A DNA stretch of 7,177 nucleotides, taken from assembly GCA_945877005.1 (NCBI GenBank), contig CAMCQL010000099.1, forward strand, positions 1 to 7,177, given 5' to 3'. Under the pieces are notes generated by a model. It made no database searches. It saw only the letters and a program-made list of their open reading frames with translations, and had not been told where the DNA came from. This stretch comes from Chryseobacterium gleum. GTDB taxonomy: Bacteria > Bacteroidota > Bacteroidia > Flavobacteriales_D > Crocinitomicaceae. Below, one piece after another: positions 1 to 5,818 of this stretch (position 1 is the first letter of the stretch; the number at the start of each line of letters is the position of its first letter). Position numbers and translations under genes: made by a program.

Positions 1-630
1 GACAAAGTAGAAGAGTTGACACGCGCTGAACGTGCTGAAATGGCAAAGGCTCCTTTTAGTCACGAAAACTATTGCAACGCATTAGACATTCAAAATGTAT
101 ATGGTGAAGAAGGTTTTTCGACGATGGAACGAGGTTCGATTCGTCCAACCCTAGATGTAAATGGTATTTGGGGAGGTTATACTGGTGAAGGGGCGAAAAC
201 AGTCATTGCGTCTAAAGCATATGCGAAAATTTCGATGCGTTTGGTTCCTCATCAATTACCTGATGAAATTACGGAACTATTTAAAACCCATTTTGAAAGC
301 ATTGCTCCTGAAGGGGTGAAAGTGGTAGTGACTCCCCATCATGGCGGAGACCCTGTTGTAACCCCAGTAGATTCGATCGCATTTAAAGCAGCAAGCAAAG
401 CCTATGAAACGACATTTGGTAAACCTGCTATACCTGTTCGAAGTGGAGGAAGTATTCCAATTGTTGCGCTTTTTGAGAAAGTTTTGGGATTAAAGACTGT
501 TATGATGGGATTTGGATTAGACAGTGATGCCATTCATTCTCCGAATGAACATTATGGATTATTCAATTACTACAAGGGCATTGAAACCATTCCTTATTTT
601 TATCAAAATTTCCAGGAGATGATGCGTTAG
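1..630 (+). CDS. M20 family metallodipeptidase (carnosinase-like), C-terminal part
   Basis: This is the last 209 codons of a zinc-dependent exopeptidase of the M20/M25/M40 superfamily. The frame is open from base 1, so the true start is upstream; the TTG at 16 is not a credible start. Such enzymes cleave dipeptides in the cytoplasm and are usually about 450-470 residues long, so a little under half is present. Fragment residues about 40-105 form the dimerisation/lid domain, with the family signatures TLDVNGIWGGYTGEG and KISMRLVPHQLP. After it the catalytic domain resumes: RSGGSIPIV (about 141-149) is the substrate-binding loop, and the histidine of DAIHSPNEH (codon 535-537) corresponds to the C-terminal metal ligand of the carnosinase/CNDP group. 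The other metal ligands lie outside the window. The stop TAG is followed at once by TAATAA in the same frame. Family assignment is firm; the exact substrate cannot be read. Confidence 0.93.
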   Translation, partial: DKVEELTRAERAEMAKAPFSHENYCNALDIQNVYGEEGFSTMERGSIRPTLDVNGIWGGYTGEGAKTVIASKAYAKISMRLVPHQLPDEITELFKTHFESIAPEGVKVVVTPHHGGDPVVTPVDSIAFKAASKAYETTFGKPAIPVRSGGSIPIVALFEKVLGLKTVMMGFGLDSDAIHSPNEHYGLFNYYKGIETIPYFYQNFQEMMR

Positions 631-654
631 TAATAACGTTGTAGAATCTTGGTA

Positions 655-927
655 ATGTGCTGGTTCTATTTGTATACTTCTTATAAAATTGAAGTGTCTT
701 TTTTGTATTACAGTAGTGGTTTCTTAAGAGGTAAAATAGATATAAGTTCGATGGATGAAATTTCCTAATGTAAGATGCTTTGGAGTGGCGTAAGACCTGC
801 ACTCGCTTTAAATGGATTGCTCATTAAATACAATAAGTAGGATGAAATTTACATTGCTCCTGAAAACAATCAGGTGTTAATAGATGATTTACTTAGTTTG
901 AATCCTCAGATTGTGGTGAAGGTTTAA
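655..927 (+). pseudogene. Remnant of a bacterial PH-domain protein (DUF1200/YyaB-like)
   Basis: One frame gives 37, 23 and 28 residues separated by TAA at 766-768 and TAG at 838-840, ending with TAA at 925-927. Read through the stops it resembles the bacterial PH domain of DUF1200/YyaB-type membrane proteins. TSYKIE and YYSSGFLRGKIDISSMDEI match the first beta strands. WSGVRPALALNGLLIKYNK matches the 'PALSLDRLEIKYNKYD' region, and the TAG sits where a Tyr codon (TAC/TAT) is expected. DEIYIAPENN followed by LLSLNPQIVVKV matches the final strand and helix ('ISPKDKEEFI...NPNI'). The usual start codon and N-terminal transmembrane hairpin are missing, so the 5' part appears deleted up to the end of the dipeptidase gene. 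No frameshift is needed. Homology is recalled from family patterns and was not searched. Intact members are poorly characterised, so no function is offered. Confidence 0.7.
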
Positions 928-1111
928 ATAACCAATTAAATCGCATAGAACGTTTTTTATCGGAAATTTGAAACCATTTTTATTAAGTTGAAAATTGAGG
1001 ATTCAATATTTTAAAGTTTTAGATGGAAATCTATAGTGTTTGCAAAAACATCATTTTTTTCATAAGATTATGTAATTCAATTTATTATCTTCGGCTTAAT
1101 TTAATGATAGT

Positions 1112-1144
1112 TTGTTGTTGAATTTAAAAATTCAACTATATTTG
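1112..1144 (+). promoter_or_regulatory. Bacteroidota-type promoter for the paralog array
   Basis: TATATTTG at 1137-1144 is a perfect match to the Bacteroidota -7 consensus TAnnTTTG. Upstream, the TTTGTTGTTG run at 1111-1120 offers -33 TTG elements: at 1115-1117 the spacer is 19 bases, at 1112-1114 it is 22, both within the accepted range. Transcription would start near 1149-1151, leaving a leader of about 15 bases before the ATG at 1165. No Shine-Dalgarno sequence is present, as is usual in this phylum. No comparable box precedes the second or third paralog, which supports one transcript from here. Confidence 0.6.
1117..1136. repeat. Perfect 9-bp inverted repeat in the promoter spacer
   Basis: GTTGAATTT (1117-1125) and AAATTCAAC (1128-1136) are exact reverse complements separated by two bases. 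The palindrome ends directly against the -7 box and overlaps the -33 region, the classic place for a dimeric repressor or activator site. Its location within the untranscribed spacer argues against a terminator or an RNA hairpin. AT-rich sequence produces chance palindromes, but nine perfect pairs including G/C positions at this location is suggestive. The binding protein is unknown. Confidence 0.5.
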
Positions 1145-1164
1145 TCTGAAATCATCAAAAATAT

Positions 1165-2712
1165 ATGTGTAAAATTTTTTTAAAAAAATACATTTTATGT
1201 TGCTTGTTTTATCTTTCAATAGGTAGCTTACAAGCTCAATTCCCTAGTAAAATGAGTTTCCAGTCTATCCTTAGAAATCCATCTGGGGAGCTCGTTAAAA
1301 ATCAAAATATAGGTGTACGTATAAGTATCTTGAAGACAGGCTTTAGTTTGAATACTGTTCTGTACGTTGAATCACATCTTGTAAAAACAAATTCAGATGG
1401 ATTATTGACGTTACAAATTGGAACTGGAACAGTTTCTCAAGGTCTTTTTGGAACGATTGATTGGTCTCAAGATAATTTATATAAGTTAAAAACTGAGTTT
1501 GATTTTAATGGAGGCTCATCTTATTACGACATGATTTTAAGTGAATTAACAAGTGTTCCTTATGCCATTCATGCAAAAAAAACTTACTTTTCTAAATTTG
1601 CAAAAAAAGCAATAAAGTTGGTTTCAGGGACAGAATCTGGAGTAATGAATTATTGGAATGGTTCAGCTTGGGCGCCAATAAATAAAGCTTTAGTTGGTCA
1701 ACAGTTAACTGCATGTGATGGCAAACCAATTTGGACAAATGGTGGTGTTTGTCCGGGTACGATTCAAGCGATAAATTGTTTCGGAGTTGCTCATCGGGGA
1801 GCGATAAAAGTCAATACTACAATTCTTACTTCAGATTCTGTAAGAACTTTTGTTCCTTATAGTGGAGGTAACGGTGGTCCTTTTATATCACAAGTGATTA
1901 CTTCTAAAGGAGTGACTGGCTTAACTGCAACATTACAAGCAGATACGTTTAAAATAGGCAATGGAATTCTTTTGTACAAGATTTCGGGCACACCGACTTC
2001 AAGTGGGACTGCAATTTTCGAACTCAACATCGGCGGAAAGGTATGTACATTTGGTAGATTGGTTAGTGTATCTTCTCAACAACCTGTGTCGGGCAGCGGG
2101 TCAACAATTACTGATGTTGAAGGAAATTCTTATAAGACAGTTTATATTGGCACTCAACAATGGATGTCGGAAAATTTGAGAGTGAGTAAATACAACGATG
2201 GAACTGTTATTCCAAATATCATTAGTAGCAATGATTGGTCAAAATTGTCAACAAATGCTTGGTGTTATCATGAAAATAAAGTCGAGAATAATTTAAAGTT
2301 TGGAAAGTTATACAATTGGTATACAGTAAGTCTATTAACGAATGGGTATAAAAACATATGTCCAACAGGTTGGCATGTACCAACTTCAGATGAATGGTCA
2401 AAATTGATTACTTATTTGGGAGGAATGAGTGTTGCGGGTGGAAAAATGAAAGAAGTTGGTACTACAAGTTGGGTTAGTCCAAATACAGATGCTACAAATA
2501 GCTCCTTATTTTCAGCTCAAGCCAGTGCAAGTCGATTTGAAGATGGGCTTTTTGGAGGAATTGGTTCGCATGGAGATTGGTGGAGTTCTTCAGAAATTAA
2601 TGTGAATAATGCCTTAAATCTATATCTTACACTGAATAATGCAGCTGCTTTTATGTTTTCTGATGGTGATCTAAAGAAAAAAGGCTTTTCTGTTCGTTGT
2701 CTTAAAGATTGA
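1165..2712 (+). CDS. Secreted FISUMP-domain protein (paralog 1 of 3)
   Basis: The 515-residue protein starts with a Sec signal peptide (basic MCKIFLKKY, hydrophobic core, likely cut after Ala24 in SLQA-Q). No lipobox cysteine follows the core. Residues about 26-134 form an N-terminal domain ending in SVPYA (130-134), common in Bacteroidota surface proteins. A linker with MNYWNGSAW (161-169) leads to a module of about 183-300 containing Cys184, Cys196, Cys205 and Cys294, conserved in all three paralogs and probably disulfide-bonded. Residues about 317-515 are the FISUMP domain (Fibrobacter succinogenes major paralogous domain, TIGR02145/PF09603): GNSYKTVYIGTQQWMSENL, KLYNWYTV, CPTGWHVP (Cys399) and the terminal SVRCLKD (Cys512). 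FISUMP has no established biochemical function; export to the periplasm or cell surface is inferred. No T9SS C-terminal sorting domain is visible. It is the first gene of a probable three-gene operon. Confidence 0.9.
   Translation: MCKIFLKKYILCCLFYLSIGSLQAQFPSKMSFQSILRNPSGELVKNQNIGVRISILKTGFSLNTVLYVESHLVKTNSDGLLTLQIGTGTVSQGLFGTIDWSQDNLYKLKTEFDFNGGSSYYDMILSELTSVPYAIHAKKTYFSKFAKKAIKLVSGTESGVMNYWNGSAWAPINKALVGQQLTACDGKPIWTNGGVCPGTIQAINCFGVAHRGAIKVNTTILTSDSVRTFVPYSGGNGGPFISQVITSKGVTGLTATLQADTFKIGNGILLYKISGTPTSSGTAIFELNIGGKVCTFGRLVSVSSQQPVSGSGSTITDVEGNSYKTVYIGTQQWMSENLRVSKYNDGTVIPNIISSNDWSKLSTNAWCYHENKVENNLKFGKLYNWYTVSLLTNGYKNICPTGWHVPTSDEWSKLITYLGGMSVAGGKMKEVGTTSWVSPNTDATNSSLFSAQASASRFEDGLFGGIGSHGDWWSSSEINVNNALNLYLTLNNAAAFMFSDGDLKKKGFSVRCLKD
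2357..2378 (+). repeat. 22-bp identical block shared with the third paralog, copy 1
   Basis: This block encodes the end of the invariant CPTGWHVP motif of the FISUMP domain and is base-for-base identical to 4870-4891, about 2.5 kb downstream in direct orientation. A second shared run, AAGTTATACAATTGGT, occurs in the KLYNWY segment of both genes. The identity reflects paralogy and could allow recombination between the two genes. Confidence 0.8.
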
Positions 2713-2752
2713 TAATTGTATCTTATAAAAAAAGTTCCCTCCATTAAAATTT

Positions 2753-3640
2753 ATGAATATGTTATTTAGAAGTATTTTAATCACGTTGATTTTCTTTTTC
2801 TCATGGCTTGTTAAAGCTCAAGTTCCGAACAAGATAAATTTTCAAACAGTTGTTAGATACAATAGTGGAAAATTAGTATCAAGTAAAACAGTTGGTGTGA
2901 AATTCAGTGTTTTAAAGGCAACTTCTTCTGGAACAGCTGTCTATGTTGAAACTCACACTTCCTCAACTGATGTAAACGGTTTGTTAAACATTATGATAGG
3001 TAATGGCACACCCTCACAAGGTCTTTTTTCAGCGATAAATTGGATACAAGGGCCTTATTATTTAAAGTCTGAAATCGATTTGACGGGAGGTAGTAGCTAT
3101 ATATTGAATGGAGTAACTGAATTTTTGAGTGTCCCTTATGCAATGAAAGTGATGTCTTCAGATTCAGCCTCGTATACTAGCAATGTAAAAACACTTTCAA
3201 AAGGAGATACGATTGGTGATATGAATTATTGGAACGGTTCTTCTTGGGTACCAATGAAAAGAGGTTTACAAGATCATAAACTCACTTTTTGTAACAATCA
3301 ACCTACTTGGGCATATAAAGGTGTTTGTCTAGGCACTATCACGACAATAAACTGTAGTGGTGCTTCCCAAACAGGTAGTTTAATTAAAAATACAGTTGCG
3401 AATGCTCAGGTATTAATACCTTATTCTGCCAATGGAGGTTCTTATATAAGTAACAAAATTAATTCAACAGGTGTATTAGGTTTGGTAGCTTCGATAGAAC
3501 AAGGAATTTTAGCCAATGGAACAGGAAGTTTAATGGTTAAAATATCAGGCACACCAACTACCAATGGTACTGCTTTTTTTGAAGTTAATGTAGCAGGTAA
3601 AACCTGTTTATTAAGTAGAACAGTGAATGCCGCTCAATAA
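2753..3640 (+). CDS. Secreted paralog lacking the FISUMP domain (paralog 2 of 3)
   Basis: This 295-residue protein has the same architecture as its neighbours up to the four-cysteine module and then stops. The signal peptide (MNMLFRSILITLIFFFSWL) is probably cut after Ala22 (VKA-Q). The N-terminal domain (about 24-130) ends in SVPYA. The linker motif is MNYWNGSSWVPM, and the module has Cys180, Cys192, Cys201 and Cys285 with the signature ISGTPTTNGTAFFEVNVAGKTC. It ends in SRTVNAAQ, precisely where paralogs 1 and 3 continue into the FISUMP domain. The 52 bases after the stop contain no FISUMP remnant, so it is either a clean deletion or an ancestral short form. The reading frame is otherwise intact, so I call it a gene. 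The start could equally be Met3 (2759). It lies 40 bases after paralog 1 with no promoter in between, consistent with co-transcription. Its function is unknown. Confidence 0.85.
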   Translation: MNMLFRSILITLIFFFSWLVKAQVPNKINFQTVVRYNSGKLVSSKTVGVKFSVLKATSSGTAVYVETHTSSTDVNGLLNIMIGNGTPSQGLFSAINWIQGPYYLKSEIDLTGGSSYILNGVTEFLSVPYAMKVMSSDSASYTSNVKTLSKGDTIGDMNYWNGSSWVPMKRGLQDHKLTFCNNQPTWAYKGVCLGTITTINCSGASQTGSLIKNTVANAQVLIPYSANGGSYISNKINSTGVLGLVASIEQGILANGTGSLMVKISGTPTTNGTAFFEVNVAGKTCLLSRTVNAAQ

Positions 3641-3692
3641 TTTTATCAGGAATTTAGATAACATCAAATTGTTAAATCAAAAAATTAAATCT

Positions 3693-5219
3693 ATGAATAG
3701 AAGTGTTTTAAAAAATAGAATTCTGTTTTTTTTATTTTTATTTGTGTTTTCACTGGGCACTAAAGCGCAACATTGGATGACAAGCACATCTCAAAAGATG
3801 ACTTTTCAAAAAGTGATTCGAAATAATTTCGGAAAAATTCATGCAAATAAAGAAGTTGGAGTACGTCTGACAATTATTAAAAAAACACCTGCTGATTCTA
3901 TAGTTTATTTTGAATCTCAAGTTAAAGTAACCAATAAAAATGGTCTTTTAACGTATACAATTTGTGAAAGTGATTGCGCTTTTAAAATGCTTGATTGGAC
4001 CAAAGGCCCTTTTTATTTAAAAACAGAATTTGATATTAATGGTGGCACAAATTATGTGTTTTCAGAGCTCATTGAATTGGTAAGTGTTCCGTATGCATTC
4101 CAAGCGAAACATGCTGATTCTTCTAATGTGGCAAATTCAGTAGATTTAATTGCAGATGGAACTCGTTTCGGTGATATGAATTATTGGGATGGAACAAAAT
4201 GGGTACCTATAAGCATTGGTTCACAAGGACAAACACTTACTTTTTGTGAAGGTAAACCAGCATGGGTTTATGGTGATGCTTGTCCGGGTGCTGTGGCTTC
4301 ATTGAATTGTTCAGGGGCAATAAATAACGGAACACTTACTCAAAAATCCAACTCTACAGGTGTGAGTACGTTGATTCCATATACAGGAGGAAATGGACGA
4401 TCATTTGAAGGGAAAGAAATTTATTCTATTGGTGTTTTTGGGTTAAAAGCGACGCTAACAGCAGGAACTTTTGCGAATGGAAATGGCACATTACTTTTTA
4501 CTATCACAGGAACCCCCTTGAGTGGAGGTACAGCTTGGTTTGGTATTGAGATTGGCGGTTACAAATGCTCATTTTCAAGAAATGTAGAAGCACTGCCTAC
4601 TAGTGGTTATGGGCAGAATATTTCAGATATTGATGGAAATACCTATAAAACAGTTTATATAGGTAGTCAACAATGGATGGCTGAGAATTTGAAAACAACG
4701 AAATACAATGACGGAACAGTAATACCGCAATTGGCTGAGATTTCAAAATGGAAAACAGATACATCAGGAGCATGGAGTATTTATAACAATGATGTTGCAA
4801 ACAACATTAAACACGGTAAGTTATACAATTGGTTCGTTGTCAATAAAATAAACACCATGAAGAAAAATGTATGTCCAACAGGTTGGCATGTTCCAGAAAA
4901 CATTGAATGGTATGATTTAGTTTATTACTTAGGTGGAACGCAAATTGCTGGAGGTAAAATGAAAGAGGTAGGAACGTTGAATTGGACAACTCCAAATGCA
5001 AACGCTACAAATTCTTCATTGTTTACTGCGCTTCCAAGTGGAAAAAGAAGTAGCGATGCAAGTTTCACTGCGTTAACTACAGGAACTTCTTTTTGGACAG
5101 CAAGTGAAGATGGTTTAACTACAGCGTTTAATAAAAATTTAGGATACAATAATGGACTAATTTTTGAAAGTTCTTCATCAAATAAATCGGGTTATTCCAT
5201 AAGATGTATTAAAGATTAA
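3693..5219 (+). CDS. Secreted FISUMP-domain protein (paralog 3 of 3)
   Basis: The protein has 508 residues from the ATG at 3693. That start places a good signal peptide at the N-terminus (MNRSVLKNRILFFLFLF, cut after Ala25 in TKA-Q). An upstream in-frame ATG at 3627 lies inside the preceding gene and would put 22 unsuitable residues before the signal, so I reject it. The N-terminal domain ends in SVPYA, the linker is MNYWDGTKWVPI, and the module has Cys185, Cys197, Cys206 and Cys292 with ITGTPLSGGTAWFGIEIGG. The FISUMP domain runs from about 312 to 508: GNTYKTVYIGSQQWMAENL, KLYNWFVV, CPTGWHVP (Cys394) and the end SIRCIKD (Cys505). An extra cysteine pair in ICESDCAF of the N-terminal domain is absent from the paralogs. 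It sits 52 bases behind paralog 2 and is probably the last gene of the operon. Location outside the cytoplasm is inferred; the function is unknown. Confidence 0.9.
   Translation: MNRSVLKNRILFFLFLFVFSLGTKAQHWMTSTSQKMTFQKVIRNNFGKIHANKEVGVRLTIIKKTPADSIVYFESQVKVTNKNGLLTYTICESDCAFKMLDWTKGPFYLKTEFDINGGTNYVFSELIELVSVPYAFQAKHADSSNVANSVDLIADGTRFGDMNYWDGTKWVPISIGSQGQTLTFCEGKPAWVYGDACPGAVASLNCSGAINNGTLTQKSNSTGVSTLIPYTGGNGRSFEGKEIYSIGVFGLKATLTAGTFANGNGTLLFTITGTPLSGGTAWFGIEIGGYKCSFSRNVEALPTSGYGQNISDIDGNTYKTVYIGSQQWMAENLKTTKYNDGTVIPQLAEISKWKTDTSGAWSIYNNDVANNIKHGKLYNWFVVNKINTMKKNVCPTGWHVPENIEWYDLVYYLGGTQIAGGKMKEVGTLNWTTPNANATNSSLFTALPSGKRSSDASFTALTTGTSFWTASEDGLTTAFNKNLGYNNGLIFESSSSNKSGYSIRCIKD
4870..4891 (+). 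repeat. 22-bp identical block shared with the first paralog, copy 2
   Basis: This is the direct repeat of 2357-2378, encoding the same FISUMP CPTGWHVP segment. A crossover between the two copies would delete paralog 2 and fuse paralogs 1 and 3 in frame, since both copies sit in the same codon phase. Confidence 0.8.
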
Positions 5220-5298
5220 TTTCCATTGGTTATTTAGATTTGAATAGTTGATATTTTCTCTTCATTAATTTCTTTGTGATAGATTTATTCAAGTTCGG

Positions 5299-5325
5299 TT
5301 TGTAATTGTTTGAATACTATCTTTG
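5299..5325 (+). promoter_or_regulatory. Probable promoter of the methionine sulfoxide reductase gene
   Basis: TATCTTTG at 5318-5325 perfectly matches the Bacteroidota -7 consensus. The best -33 candidate is TTTG at 5299-5302, but its 15-base spacer is short, so the upstream element is uncertain. Only four bases separate the box from the ATG at 5330. Transcription would therefore begin at or next to the start codon, giving a leaderless or nearly leaderless mRNA. The 110-base gap from 5220 contains nothing else I can support, including no convincing terminator for the preceding array. Confidence 0.5.
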
Positions 5326-5329
5326 CTCA

Positions 5330-5818
5330 ATGGCTGAACAATTGCATTTTTCTGGTACATCAAGGGAGGAACGATACGCTTCTTTCTTGCCGCAATTAAA
5401 ACAATTGGTGTACGATGAGAAAGATTTAGTAGCTATTCTCTCAAATGTTGCAGCTGCAATCAAACAACATTTCCAATTTTTTTGGGTAGGATTTTACCTT
5501 GTAAAAGACGAACAATTGGTACTTGGTCCTTTTCAAGGTGACATTGCTTGTTTTCGTATTGATTTAGGTAAAGGGGTTTGTGGAACAGCATGGAAGATGC
5601 AAGAAGTTCAAGTGGTACCTAATATAGAAGATTTTCCAGGGCACATTGCATGCAGCATCGCTTCGAAAAGTGAAATTGTTGTACCGATTTATTCTTCGGA
5701 GAGTAAAGATCAAGTTGTTGCTGTATTGGACATTGATAGTGATTGTTTGAATGATTTCAATGCCGTTGACGCCTATTATTTAACAGAATTAACAGAATGG
5801 TTAAGTACTTATTTTTAA
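5330..5818 (+). CDS. msrC: Free methionine-(R)-sulfoxide reductase (GAF domain)
   Basis: This cytoplasmic enzyme reduces free L-methionine-(R)-S-oxide to methionine with thioredoxin as reductant, repairing oxidative damage. The 162-residue length fits the family (YebR/fRMsr, a single GAF domain). Diagnostic motifs are FFWVGFYL, LVLGPFQGDIACFRI, GKGVCGTAW, FPGHIACSIASKSEIVVPI and VAVLDIDSD. The three cysteines (Cys74, Cys84, Cys108) have exactly the spacing of the E. coli set (Cys84, Cys94, Cys118), and Cys108 in HIAC corresponds to the catalytic residue. I chose the ATG at 5330; an in-frame TTG at 5306 would add eight residues encoded across the likely -7 promoter box. The gene is codirectional with its neighbours and its 3' end overlaps the next gene. 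Assignment is strong; the gene symbol follows E. coli usage. Confidence 0.95.
   Translation: MAEQLHFSGTSREERYASFLPQLKQLVYDEKDLVAILSNVAAAIKQHFQFFWVGFYLVKDEQLVLGPFQGDIACFRIDLGKGVCGTAWKMQEVQVVPNIEDFPGHIACSIASKSEIVVPIYSSESKDQVVAVLDIDSDCLNDFNAVDAYYLTELTEWLSTYF

Larger units (their letters stand above)
928..1164 (+). other. AT-rich intergenic stretch upstream of the paralog array
   Basis: I see no gene here on either strand. Frames are short and show no recognisable motif. It contains a small possible hairpin at 1020-1033 (TAGAT, GGAA loop, ATCTA) and a weak TTGAA/TTCAA stem near 980-1000, neither strong enough to call a terminator. The 3' end carries the promoter described separately. Together with the PH-domain remnant, this accounts for the whole 534-base gap after the dipeptidase gene. 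Confidence 0.6.

Noticed and set aside
563..802. Minus-strand open frame of 79 codons
   Set aside because: It runs antisense to the dipeptidase end and the PH-domain remnant, shows no recognisable motif, and the plus strand explains the sequence.
980..1033. Small hairpins as possible terminators
   Set aside because: The stems are only 5 bp in very AT-rich sequence without a clear U-tract directly after them, so chance is a sufficient explanation.
1961..2179. Second plus-strand open frame inside paralog 1
   Set aside because: It lies wholly within a well-supported coding region in another frame and has no family resemblance.
2517..2744. Minus-strand open frame over the end of paralog 1
   Set aside because: It is antisense to the FISUMP domain, and its composition reflects the complementary codons. 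The same applies to the minus-strand frames at 4600-4800 and 4925-5149.
3627..3692. Upstream ATG giving paralog 3 a 22-residue extension and an overlap with paralog 2
   Set aside because: The extension would precede an otherwise perfect signal peptide. The ATG at 3693 gives the N-terminal layout of the other two paralogs.
2098..5219. Diversity-generating retroelement target hypothesis for the FISUMP C-termini
   Set aside because: No reverse transcriptase, no template repeat and no adenine-specific divergence between the two FISUMP ends is visible in the window.
1165..5219. Phage tail fibre or mobile-element origin of the array
   Set aside because: The N-terminal SVPYA domain can resemble tail-fibre annotations, but each copy has a signal peptide and no phage or transposition gene is nearby.
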